37,734 bases of DNA from Membranipora membranacea (Eukaryota > Bryozoa > Gymnolaemata > Cheilostomatida > Membraniporidae), in assembly GCA_914767715.1 (NCBI GenBank), contig OU612067.1, positions 35,006,162 through 35,043,895 of the forward strand, in the 5' to 3' direction. Both the position numbers and the translations under genes were made by a program. This document shows, in pieces, positions 23,613 through 33,806 of the stretch. The notes beneath the pieces are model-generated. The model saw only the letters and a list, made by a program, of their open reading frames with translations, had not been told where the DNA came from and did no database searches. Every line of letters starts with the position of its first letter. Position 1 is the first letter of the stretch.

Positions 23613-26600
23613 ATGATGCAGATAGTATTCAAAAGCTGCTTTATTTTATTACTACTCGTCGCCATAGTAGGTATGTATATGATATGTATATGACATGTGT
23701 ATACGTGTGTATACGTGTGTATACGTGTGTATACGTGTGTGTGTGTGTGTGTGTTTGTGTACATCTGATCTCTAAATAACACTAAGAAGTAAGTGAGTGA
23801 ATATTACCTCTGCATGTAGTTTGTCACTCTAACTGTGAGTCAGCAGGGCTAACTGTCACTAAACGGTTTCCTAGTGTTAAAATGCTATTAACTCATAATA
23901 CAATGAACTACACCACGATATTAACAGTTTGTTTTGCATAGAAATCCTTATAATGCTATATACCACAGTTGTCTATAATCCTCATGATCCTATATTCCAC
24001 AGTTGTCTATAATCCTTATGATCCTATATTCCACAGTTGTCTATAATCCTTATGATCCTATATACCACAGTTGTCTATAATCCTTATGATCCTATATTCT
24101 GCAGTTGTCTATAATCCTTATGACCCTATATACCACAGTTGTCTATAATCCTCATGATCCTATATACCACAGTTGTCTATAATCCTTATGATCCGATATA
24201 CCACAGTTGTCTATAATCCTCATGATCCTATATACCACAGTTGTCTATGGACGCGGCGGACGAGGCGGAGGCAGCAGAGGAAGATCTTCATTTAGAATCA
24301 GTAGATTTAGAGGAGGTTCTAGCTGGAGTCCGAATAAAAGACCAACCGCTTATGGTTTAGCTATTGCATCCGGTTACGTTATTGATGGAATGAGTGACTA
24401 CAGAACTAGATATTATGGTACACCTTTCTATAACTCGAGTAAGTATGTATATATATATATCATATTTGAAGTGGGGAGAGTTATCCATTCTTTGGTACAG
24501 GTTCTAGAACTCATAGTGCTCATGCCGCACCCTATGCCCATCCCCTATTGAGGAGGCAGAGGGGGTTCATTAACGTGTGTGCGTGTGGGGTGTGCAAACA
24601 CACAGTGAACATCTGGTATTTGTAGTCGCCGTCTGCAAGGACCTGGCTATGATGAATGTTGTGCCAGTACCAAATCAGAAATGACTGCCGGCACTGGGAA
24701 TTAAACTTGGACCTCAAATATCCCAAGCCTGTACTGAAATACAGCAGCTAATAATCACTTACATGTTTGATCAGGTCCGGCAGTGTGTTACTCTGAGTAT
24801 AGAAACATCATCATGAGCAGCGTAGAGGGCGATTGTAACAGAACAGAAACTGATACTAACGGTATCTGGACCGATACTAACTATAATGGTACAGATTGTA
24901 ACAGCACAGTACACCAACAGCAGGATAGAGTAGAGAACCGTAGACGTTATTTTGTGTGTCCTTCTGCGGCTGATTCTAGTGATGAGACACAATGTTGTGG
25001 TAGTGATAACAATCAGCACTGCTGCTCCCAAACTGATAAGTATGTTAAATATGACTAATAACACAGGCACTGTCTGAACTAGGTCGGACAAGCTCTAAAC
25101 TAGGTCTAAACTAGGTCTGAACAAGGTCTAAACTAGGTCTGAACAAGGTCTGAACAAGGTCTGTACTAGGTCTGAACAAGGTCTAAACTAGGTCTGAACA
25201 AGGTCTGAACATGGTCTGAACAAGGTCTGTACTAGGTCTGAACAAGGTCAGAACTAGGTCTGAAAAAGATCTGAACAAGGTCTGAGCTAGGTTGTCCATC
25301 GGTTGGGTTTAATGTTTGATCACCACAGAGGTTTAACCAATGAACTAGGGTTTAGTTCATTGGTTTAACAGTTATAAAAATTTAAAGTCTCAGCATCAGA
25401 CTCTACACTACCTAATGATGTAGTACAAGCTGCCATACAAAGTGGGGATATTTGTAATAACCCAATCACGGATAGGATTAACATAATTAACATAATAAGA
25501 CACAGCCTGATGCTTATTCGCCCTCTATGATCATCTGTAGATATTGACGTAAATCCAGGGTTATATCTTTCTCTTTATTATTAGGTCATTGGAGGAACTT
25601 TTACAAACCACAACCCAACCTCTGCCAACCACCACTCAAGGTAATGTGTTATAAACCACCACTTAAGGTAATGTGTTATAAACCACCACTCAAGGTAATG
25701 TGTTATAAACCACCACTCAAGGTAATGTGTTATAAACCACCACTCAAGGTAATGAGTTATCCCAGAGAAAATTTACACAAAAGATGGTATATAAATATTT
25801 CTATATTTAAAACCAGTTATTTGAGATTTATAGGTTGATCGAATAGGTTCATTAAAATCAGATGTCTTATCACACGCCACACCCCGGAGCTTAGTGCCTT
25901 AGTGGTGAGGCTGCAATATCTGCACCGAATTGCTCACTGTTTGCAGGCAGGCCGGATCACACCAGGGGGCCAACAAAACCTCAGTAGTCGATGGACTGCA
26001 GTGGGATTTGAACCCACGACCTTCAACAAAGGACCGGTGCTCTAACCAACTGAGCCACCTCCAACTACTGTGTTTCAAAGATATTGTTTTTATGATATTG
26101 TAGAAAGCTCGGTGTGTCAGCTACCTATAGTTGGAGGCTCTTGTAGAAACTTTACTCCGAGCTATGGGTTTGACATCTACTCTCTCACTTGCCAAAGATT
26201 TGTATATAGTGGCTGTGATGGAAACGCTAACCGATTTGAGTGAGTGGTATTAATCATCAGTTTTCTTGGACACATATATCATGCTATGCAGTCACGTGCA
26301 AAGTAAAATAGCAATTATTGGTATTTGCTCCCTTCTTGAGCATGCTGGCTAATAATGGCAGCTGCTTTCAGTCTCTTAAAAACAGAAAACACCCTACTCG
26401 CTGAACAGGGGCGTATATTCTAAAAAATTTCACTCACTGACTTTTTAGAGATGAGCATAATGATCCACATGCCGTAGGCATGGCGGGGAGGGTGTGGGTG
26501 TGTCAATACACCGGGCTTTTGATTGGCTTGTCCAGCTCAAGGTCAAAAGTCAAACTCTGTATGTAACGTAATTCCTCACTTATAAGACATCCCATCCCCC

Positions 26601-28189
26601 TTGGGAAAAGTAAAAATGCTCCAGTTATAAAGCACCCATTTGAAAAATCAAATGGGAAATGGGAATCGAACCCACAACTTTCTTTTGGTTAACGGATATC
26701 CGTGGTCCGTGATTGCTAATATACGCCACTGTCACTGAACAAAAGTATAAAGAGATAACTTTCCATGATATATAGTGGTGATAATGATCAGATAAGAAAC
26801 AGTTATACAGTTACAGTCAAAGTCTGAAGGTAATAATTATACAGTTACAGTAAAAGTCTGAATTATACCAACTACTCATCTGTAGGGAAATGAATGCATC
26901 AAATCGATAATCGATCTTACAATATAATATAATATAATATAATATAATATAATATAATATAATATAATATAATATAATATAACATAATATAATATAATAT
27001 CATTACAAAACATATCCTCATTCCTCACCACTGATCTTACAATATAATATTATAACAACATATCCTCATTGCTCACCACTGAACGAGAGGAAATCGATAA
27101 TCGATCTTACAATATAATATCATTAAATCATTATTCTCACCACTGAACGAGAGGAAATCTTTGATGTTAGACAACTACACGGTTTTCTTATACAAATATT
27201 TACAGAACCTTAGAGGGATGCAGAGCAAGCTGTGAAGGTAAAGTAGATATCTGCAGACTACCTATCACTGCAGGTCCATGTTCATCCTTTGTATATCGCT
27301 GGGCGTTTGATCCGCTAATAGACGGCTGTAGAGAGTTCAGATACAGCGGATGTCTGGGAAACTTCAACAGGTTCTAGTATGTATATAATATAGTATTGTT
27401 CAGCACATCTAGTAGTACATGTAGTGTAACCATATTATCGTAATTAAAACAACAACAACTTTATTTTGTAAAGATGATGAACTGGATGATGGTTGGGTCG
27501 CTGACACCGATCCCAGTTTTTACAAGCTTTCTCCAAACTCCAAGCTTGTTAGAACTTTGTCCAAAAACTATTTTTTATCTATGCTATGGGTAAGTTGCAT
27601 ACTGATATCTAAGTTTTGATCCCATAAATCTAAGCCTGATGAGTAGAATGTTAAGTTGACTCTATGTGAAAGGCTAACTCAGAAGTATAAACTATTCAGA
27701 CATTCCTATACGTTTACTTATTAGACTGAAATCAATCATAGTAGGCGATATGGTCATGTTTATTCCAAATGGGGATTAAAATTAATACCATCAGATCAGA
27801 CATTAGTCAGTAATACAGGTATCATAAATACTTCTGTTTCTTTGGACTTTGTGACAAATATTTATTCTTCTCGTTATGACATGAATTAAGACTTGCACCT
27901 GCGGACCATCTTCTCCCATAATAGCTGGGAATTATGGACATAGAAATTTGTGTGCTAAAAACTAAATATTGTGCTTTCATATTGTTAACTGTCCACATTT
28001 ACACTTTTGATACTATTCTGTTAATATTTACTAAGTTTGATAAGCTTACACCAAGGATATTGTGTGACCCCAACAATGCAGTCGTATAAGTTATTAGCTG
28101 TGCAGTCTCCCTGCAGTCTTCACATAACTGCAGTTATTCTGTTATATTATTACAGCTCTCTGGAGGAGTGTGAGGCCAGTTGTACATAA
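23613..28189 (+). CDS. Secreted Shisa-like cysteine domain plus two Kunitz domains
   Basis: Seven exons: 23613-23670, 24241-24438, 24775-25039, 25585-25640, 26104-26239, 27206-27376, 28156-28189 (stop TAA). Phases agree throughout and give 305 residues. Residues 1-23 are a signal peptide (MMQIVFKSCFILLLLVAIVV). A Gly/Arg/Ser-rich stretch (RGGRGGGSRGRSS) and a Tyr-containing region follow. Residues 90-169 hold C90, C106, C127, C147 (YFVCPS), C159-C160 (QCCGSD) and C168-C169 (HCC), plus N-glycosylation motifs NRT, NGT and NST. A Thr/Pro linker (QTTTQPLPTTTQ) leads to Kunitz 1 (C197-C247) and Kunitz 2 (C254-C304), both with exact 8-15-7-12-3 cysteine spacing. The P1 residues are Arg (GSC-R-N) and Ser (GPC-S-S), so domain 1 fits a trypsin-like protease inhibitor. 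The protein stops one residue after the last cysteine, with no membrane helix. Function is inferred. Confidence 0.87.
23692..23758 (+). repeat. GTGTATAC / GT microsatellite
   Basis: Repeats of GTGTATAC pass into pure GT in the first intron of the Kunitz gene. The open frames through it are repeat artefacts. Confidence 0.85.
23942..24240 (+). repeat. 34-bp tandem array of nine identical 3' splice sites
   Basis: CCACAG followed by TTGTCTAT occurs nine times at an exact 34-bp period, AG ending at 23968, 24002, 24036, 24070, 24104 (CTGCAG), 24138, 24172, 24206 and 24240. Only the last is followed by coding sequence (GGACGCGGCGG). The 34-bp period shifts frame, and upstream copies run into TAA, so only the ninth site gives the full protein. 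Confidence 0.92.
25085..25290 (+). repeat. 11-bp tandem repeat AGGTCTGAACA
   Basis: About 19 copies with AGGTCTAAACT, AGGTCTGTACT and similar variants, in the Kunitz intron 25040-25584, beginning about 45 bp after the donor. Confidence 0.9.
25331..25369. repeat. Perfect 17-bp inverted repeat, 5-base loop
   Basis: GTTTAACCAATGAACTA (25331-25347), GGGTT, then the exact reverse complement (25353-25369), in the Kunitz intron 25040-25584. Confidence 0.9.
25641..25754 (+). repeat. 27-bp tandem array of five copied 5' splice sites
   Basis: The end of exon 25585-25640 (CCACCACTCAAG) with its donor GTAATG recurs at exactly 27 bp: donors at 25641, 25668, 25695, 25722 and 25749. The unit includes an in-frame TAA (GTG TTA TAA), so only the first donor supports the full protein. 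Confidence 0.9.
25838..26066 (-). mobile_element. tRNA-derived SINE, copy 1
   Basis: Read on the minus strand, the head is GGAGGTGGCTCAGTTGGTTA, then GAGC (A-box region), and GTGGGTTCAAATCCCAC (B box and T arm). The D and T arms pair, but the anticodon arm does not fold and the acceptor ends do not match, so this is not a working tRNA. A body shared with 22944-23155 follows and ends in GTGTGATAAGAC plus a TTTAAT-type tail. It lies in the Kunitz intron just before exon 26104-26239. Confidence 0.75.
26406..26731. mobile_element. hAT-like MITE, 326 bp
   Basis: The left end CAGGGGCGTATATT and the reverse complement of the right end, CAGTGGCGTATATT, form terminal inverted repeats. Flanking 8-mers TCGCTGAA (26398-26405) and TCACTGAA (26732-26739) match at 7 of 8 bases. 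CAGNGGCG termini with 8-bp target duplications are typical of hAT elements. No transposase frame is present. It lies in the Kunitz intron 26240-27205. The interior carries a B-box-like GTGGGTTCGATTCCC on the minus strand (26660-26674). Confidence 0.75.
26905..27150 (+). repeat. AATAT-rich microsatellite and degenerate 80-bp repeats
   Basis: A long AATAT run (26919-27002) is followed by two further copies of GATCTTACAATATAATAT with CTCACCACTGA and AACGAGAGGAAATC segments, in the Kunitz intron 26240-27205. Confidence 0.8.
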
Positions 28190-28342
28190 GAAGAGAACAT
28201 GACATCATCTATCTTTCCTTGCCTTTCTATTTGACGCAGATGACGGATCTTATCATGAATGGCCCAATACAACTTGCTATGATTATTTAGATGAGAATCT
28301 TTAATTGTGTTTGTTCTATTGGTGTATATTTAATAATGTAAT

Positions 28343-28348
28343 AATAAA
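28343..28348 (+). terminator. Poly(A) signal, Kunitz gene
   Basis: AATAAA 154 nt after the stop codon at 28187-28189, first such hexamer downstream on this strand. Confidence 0.7.
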
Positions 28349-28490
28349 ATGCAAAAAATACTACCCCAAACCCCAAACCCCGACCTCTTCTGGGTAAAGG
28401 GTAATAAAGTGGACTGAATATAAGGCATGGTTCATGGTGTCTAGTAAGGTTACCTTGTATAGGATACAGTTAATTGTTGTGAATTTCATG

Positions 28491-28538
28491 GTTAGACTCA
28501 TAGACCTACTAATAATATAGAAGGTCTATGGTTAGACT
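28491..28538. mobile_element. 32-bp palindromic micro-insertion with 8-bp direct repeats
   Basis: GTTAGACT (28491-28498) and GTTAGACT (28531-28538) directly flank a 32-bp segment that begins CATAGACCT and ends AGGTCTATG, its reverse complement. The direct repeat can be read as ATGGTTAGACT (11 bp) if it overlaps the inner palindrome. Confidence 0.45.
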
Positions 28539-30683
28539 ATACTAGTTAATATGAAGATTTGTGAATATAAATAAGCAGCAGCTACAGAAACTTAATAAGT
28601 ATATAGTAAACATATAGAAGACATTGTAGGATATCATTATACGAAAAAAGGCAATTATGCAGAAGCAGTAATGTCAATTAGCTGTTAACCTCCATTTAAA
28701 TGGGATAGTTCGGTACATTTTATTGAAAATAAATTTCGGATAGTGTATGGAGGATTATCTCATCGTGACGAGAATGACAGGAGAGAGATAGCTGGTGTTA
28801 AGCTTGATGGAGGTCCTTAGGCTTTGAGTGGTTGTTAGCACCCTTTAGATAATGAGTATACGGTTAGATCTGAACGATATAATATATACAGAGTCTAAGC
28901 CTTGTAGAGCTTCAGTAGCTATGATATGTACCGCTCGCCTTCCCCCTCATATTTAGAATCTTCTCGGAAACAATGAGGCAATAATTTCAAATATTTTGCT
29001 GTTGCTGGAAGGAATAAACCGGATCTTGAAGCGTTGATGCTTTGAGAACGAAAAGATGAGTAGTGAATATCACTCTATTATGTGATGATGATGAACAAAT
29101 TTTGGTTATTTTCAGATAAACTCAATGTGTTTATTGCTGTTTCTCTAGTTGATGACAGTACTCTGGTGACTTTCTGTCACCTGAAAATAAGATAAAATAA
29201 GACATCTAATCACCTCCTCATACACTGCAAAAATGAACATGTTGGGAATTGCGTTTGTCTTGTCAACTTAAATTCAGATGGATAATCTTTCACATTTAAT
29301 CATAGTGGTGCAATCAAACGCTTTATACAGCAAGCAGTACAACACTACATAACGGCAGTGTGGAGAGGCAAATCGAATAAATAAGAGTTACCCTTCCCTT
29401 AAACAGAAGAACACAACTAACTATAAGGAAGGTATAATATTATGATTTCTTAAGTATAACCACCAGAAAACAAACTGATAGGTGGCAGGATGTAAGCTGA
29501 TGTGAATATGTGACGTACACAGATGTGATTGCCACTATAAGACACACAGTATTCAGGTAGAAACCACGGATCATAAACTACAAGGGCTATATGCTTGCCT
29601 CTCCTGTATATCACTGTGTGATCGGATTTAAGCTTGCCTATGATATTTTATTTACTTACCCAAGTATTTTCATACAATGGAGTTCATTCAACTGTGACCT
29701 ACAGATAGCCCATGTTTGAGCTCTGAAGAGAACCTTGTTTTTTAACGGGATAGAGATGCATAATTTCTACATAATTGCAGCATTCTGTTCTAGCCCCACC
29801 TGTACATTATGATAGAAAGATCTCTGTCAAGCTGTATTTTACCATATTTGGTGTCTCAAAGGTATACAAAGTTTTACAATGATACCAAAGCACTTGTGGA
29901 TAGGTAGGTGCCAATCTTTGTATATTCTACGCTGCTCCGGTACTAATGGTGCTAATGGTAGGTACCATTCCGTAGAAAGTATTGTTGGACAAAACAAAGT
30001 ACCAAGTTATATATGTGTTTATCTGAGTAAGGGGAGATAAATAAATCATAACTTAGTAATAAAGCAAGCAAATTTCCTCAAATAAGCAATGTTCTTTGTA
30101 GGTGATTGCTGCGATGTGAGCAATGGCAGCTTTCGTCTTTCTTAATTAGTTTTGAGCCTTTATATAGGTGATCTGACAAATATTATTTCCTACAGAATTA
30201 ATTGATCTGTATTGTTTATTCTAAAAACATGATAGACAGAGAAAAATTCCCAAAATTGTATGTATGTGATATGTAGTAGTCTCGTTAGATAACTGTGAAT
30301 AAGTATAATATGATTATTTTATGTATGGTTGACTGCACACATTTCTCATTCTTGATTGGACGACAAGTTCGGTAATGTAATACAGCCGACCCCTTGTAAA
30401 CCAAACCCCGTTGTCAAGCAGTTTGACTGGGTTTCTAAAGATTGTAATTTAATAGTACCTAATTTTTTGAAAGCAATAGAGGCACATCATTTGGAAAATA
30501 TTGGGCCCAAATGGCAAGGCAGCGAACCATCTCTGCTCTTTTTTCCAATGCTACTCTCTACTCTCCTGCTTTTATTCAAAATGTATAATAATCTTCTTTT
30601 TTTTATATAATACCATGCCTATTTTAATCGTAATAATGCTAAATATTATGAATGTATTATAAGTTTATTGTTTGGTAACGGTT
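28539..30683. other. Gene-free interval; nothing recognised
   Basis: AT-rich unique sequence. The only notable frame is at 30356-30610 (DDKFGNVIQPTPCKPN onward), which lacks an ATG, has no recognisable domain and degenerates into a hydrophobic low-complexity end. I do not call it a gene. Confidence 0.4.
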
Positions 30684-31550
30684 GGTCCGTAACAGCCTAC
30701 CTGTACATAAGGGTCCGTAACAGCCTACCTGTACATGAGGGTCCGTAACAGCCTACCTGTACATAAGGGTCCGTAACAACCTACCTGTACATAAGGGTCC
30801 GTAACAACCTACCTGTACATAAGGGTCCGTAACAGTCTACCTGTACATAAGGGTCCGTAACAGTCTACCTGTACATAAGGGTCCGTAACAACCTACCTGT
30901 ACATAAGGGTCCGTAACAACCTACCTGTACATAAGGGTCCGTAACAACCTACCTGTACATAAGGGTCCGTAACAGTCTACCTGTACATAAGGGTCAGTAA
31001 CAGTCTACCTGTACATAAGGGTCCGTAACAGTCTACCTGTACATGAGGGTCCATAACAACCTACCTGTACATAAGGGTGCGTAACAGCCTACCTGTACAT
31101 GAGGGTCCATAACAACCTACCTGTACATAAGGGTGCGTAACAGATCTTTGTAGCAGCACCTACCTGTACATAAGGGTCCGTACATAAGGGTCCGTAACAG
31201 CCTACATGTACATAAGGGTCGGTAACAGATCTTTGTAGCAGCACCTACCTGTACATAAGGGTCCGTACATAAGGGTCCGTAACAGCCTACATGTACATAA
31301 GGGTCGGTAACAGATCTTTGTAGCAGCACCTACCTGTACATAAGGGTCCATAACAACCTACCTGTACATAAGGGTGCGTAACAGATCTTTGTAGCAGCAC
31401 CTACCTGTACATAAGGGTCCGTACATAAGGGTCCGTAACAGCCTACATGTACATAAGGGTCGGTAACAGATCTTTGTAGCAGCACCTACCTGTACATAAG
31501 GGTCCGTAACAGCCTACATGTACATAAGGGTCGGTAACAGATCTTTGTAG
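30684..31550 (+). repeat. 28-bp minisatellite with higher-order units
   Basis: About 30 copies of a unit with GGGTCCGTAACAGCCTACCT and GTACATAA. After 31140 a compound unit of roughly 110 bp appears, inserting CAGATCTTTGTAGCAGCACC and repeated at least four times. Intergenic. Confidence 0.95.
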
Positions 31551-33550
31551 AAGCCAAGTCATCTAAATCACCAACAAAAACTACTCTTTTGTTCTACAAA
31601 GAATAGTTGGCATACCTGCCCAATTAGGGTCATGCCTCGCCTAGAATACTAACTTGAGAACTACTGGTCAGATTTCCTTGATTTTTCAGTCTAATTATAG
31701 CTTTTCATCGCTTAGCAACTTTTAAACCCTCACTTATCTTTATTGCAATTGCAATATATAAAATTTTAGCCAACGGTGCACAGGCAAAAGAACAGGAGCT
31801 GACAATAAATGGGAGCATTTGGCTCAGACACCTCACAAGTATTTATTTGTATCAAACCAGGATTGGCAGCGCAAAGAAGCCCTAACAAAATTAACGTTAT
31901 TAACCGTTGTAACAAGCCTTGACATGAATTTCAAGTTCTAAAGAAGGAGAGTTCTTTAATGACAGGTAGGAATTAACAAACCAGCTTGTGAACTATTGTG
32001 AAATACACTATCATGACTGGATTTAGGAAATTTATATTTCTACGCCAAATCTGGTGCAGAAATAGATCAGGCAAAAAAAATGAATTGTTGGATTGTTTAT
32101 TCTCCCCAATATGCGACAACAAAACTGATTGGATTTTTTGGATGATTATATTTCATTTGTAAAAAGTGATGAGAATGCACAGTTCAGAGTAAATTGGTAA
32201 TTAAAACATAAGTTGTTAAAAAAAGTGGTGGGGAACGTAGTGTCAGATGACATTTTCTTATGTAATCATCATAAAGAACATCATGTTTTATAATTACCTA
32301 AGGGTATAAGAGCAGCCATATTTTCTTCCGAATGTGCAACGATCATTTACACAACACGGTATTGAAGTATCCTTATTCTCAAATGATTTATTATTAATAA
32401 GTGAACTGTACTGAGCTTGTGTCAACTAATTATGATTGATGGATCTTGAGTGCAAAATTCAAGGGTTAAACACATTTGTCATTTGTCAAATTGACATAAT
32501 AAGCTGTCAATTAATTATCTATTATTGTCTGTTATTGTTTTCAATAATCTTGAAAAGTTTAGGAATTAGAACCAAGGGTTCATCTCAGGTCACCAGACAT
32601 CGGAACATTACCTTTAGCCAAATGACACAAAATGAAACAAAACTCAAGGACTTCAAATTTATACATTAAAGATAGAGTTCGAGCAGTAGTGTGGTAAAGT
32701 ATTCTTTAGAGAATTAGGTTTTCACACTGTACTGTGAAGACAGGAAATCACCATTAACCCACATAATCTGTAAAACAAAACAAAGCAAAGTTAGTTTAAA
32801 TTCAATTATTACTAAGAGCTTAAACTGAGACCCAACGGATACATGCATAGGCATTCAGTGCATGGTGACGGGTAGTTTAGGTTAAGGCTTAATCATCATA
32901 GGTAATTATTAGAATTTATCTAGACACAAGCTACATGGTGATTGGAAATAGTAATACAGGACAAACTAGAGTGAAGTTACAACAAATTATTATTGAAACA
33001 TAGCTAACCATTATTTCAAAGTCATGAGAGAGCTGGGCACGTGTGACAACCTGAGCAGAATTACGCAATTGGAAAACCAAACAGATTGCACCATAGAAAA
33101 TGAAATAGGTGCACATGACGAAATATTTCAAAATTATTATTACGTAGCCACAAGAAACCTGGGCAGTGTAACAACATGGAAAACCAGTGCACTTGACGCC
33201 ATAAGCTATTTGAAAGTAACGAGTAATAGAAGTCACAAAAGATCTTTAAAACAACCCTGGAAAGATTGCAAAGCCGGAAAACCAACAGATTACACCATGG
33301 ATAAACATTTATGCACTTGACACCATAAATTATCTAAAAATGACCAAAACAAAAATGAGGGAAGGTCATGCAAAGGATAGACTAACCATATTTTGACAGC
33401 TAGATAATTAAAACTGACAATTAGATTAATGACGAAATTGATGAGGCAAAAACCAATATCGAGGTTAACACCTTTACGCCTGTAAATGCAAGCGTTGCAC
33501 AATAACAGGACAGCAAACCAGCACTATAAAAGCCTGATTGACCTTCGTAA
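31551..33550. other. Gene-free interval with faint degenerate repeats
   Basis: No supported exon was seen. Around 33070-33330 a GGAAAACCAA...ACAGATT...CACCAT segment recurs imperfectly three times, which explains the overlapping open frames on both strands there. Confidence 0.45.
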
Positions 33551-33806
33551 ATTCAGTCAGCGCCAGGAGGCAGGTTCACAACATATAAGAGAATATACAT
33601 AATCAAAGAATTATCTGATTCAGTCAGCGCCAGGAGGCAGGTTCACGACGTACAGCATAACATATTTAATCAGAGATTATCTGATTCACTCAGCCCAAGG
33701 AGGCCTATTCTTCAACAAGAAGATAAAAAATTGACTCAGCGCCAAGGAGCGGGTTCACGACATATAAGAGTATACAAATAATCAAAGAATTATCTTATTC
33801 AGTCAG
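33551..33806 (+). repeat. About 67-bp tandem repeat bordering the G-rich array
   Basis: ATTCAGTCAGCGCCAGGAGG begins units at 33551, 33618 and, diverged, 33684 and about 33733. A fifth unit starts at 33797 and breaks after ATTCAGTCAG (33806), where the G-rich array begins. Confidence 0.85.

Noticed and set aside
23534-23782. Open frames rich in Thr/His or Val/Cys on both strands
   Set aside because: Derived from the GT/GTGTATAC microsatellite; the real signal-peptide exon is at 23613-23670 in another frame.
25980-26066. Functional tRNA gene on the minus strand
   Set aside because: D and T arms are present, but the anticodon arm and acceptor stem do not pair and the sequence continues into a SINE body.
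27425-27619. Open frame with DDELDDGWVADTDPSFYKL inside the last large Kunitz intron
   Set aside because: Ends near a good GTAAGT, but joining it to the flanking exons (phase 2, TA then A) makes a stop; no domain recognised. Possibly chance or an old insertion.
30356-30610. 84-codon frame on the + strand
   Set aside because: No ATG, no recognised domain, hydrophobic low-complexity end, no splice partner.
32931-33320. Overlapping open frames on both strands
   Set aside because: Imperfect internal repeats without splice signals or family motifs.
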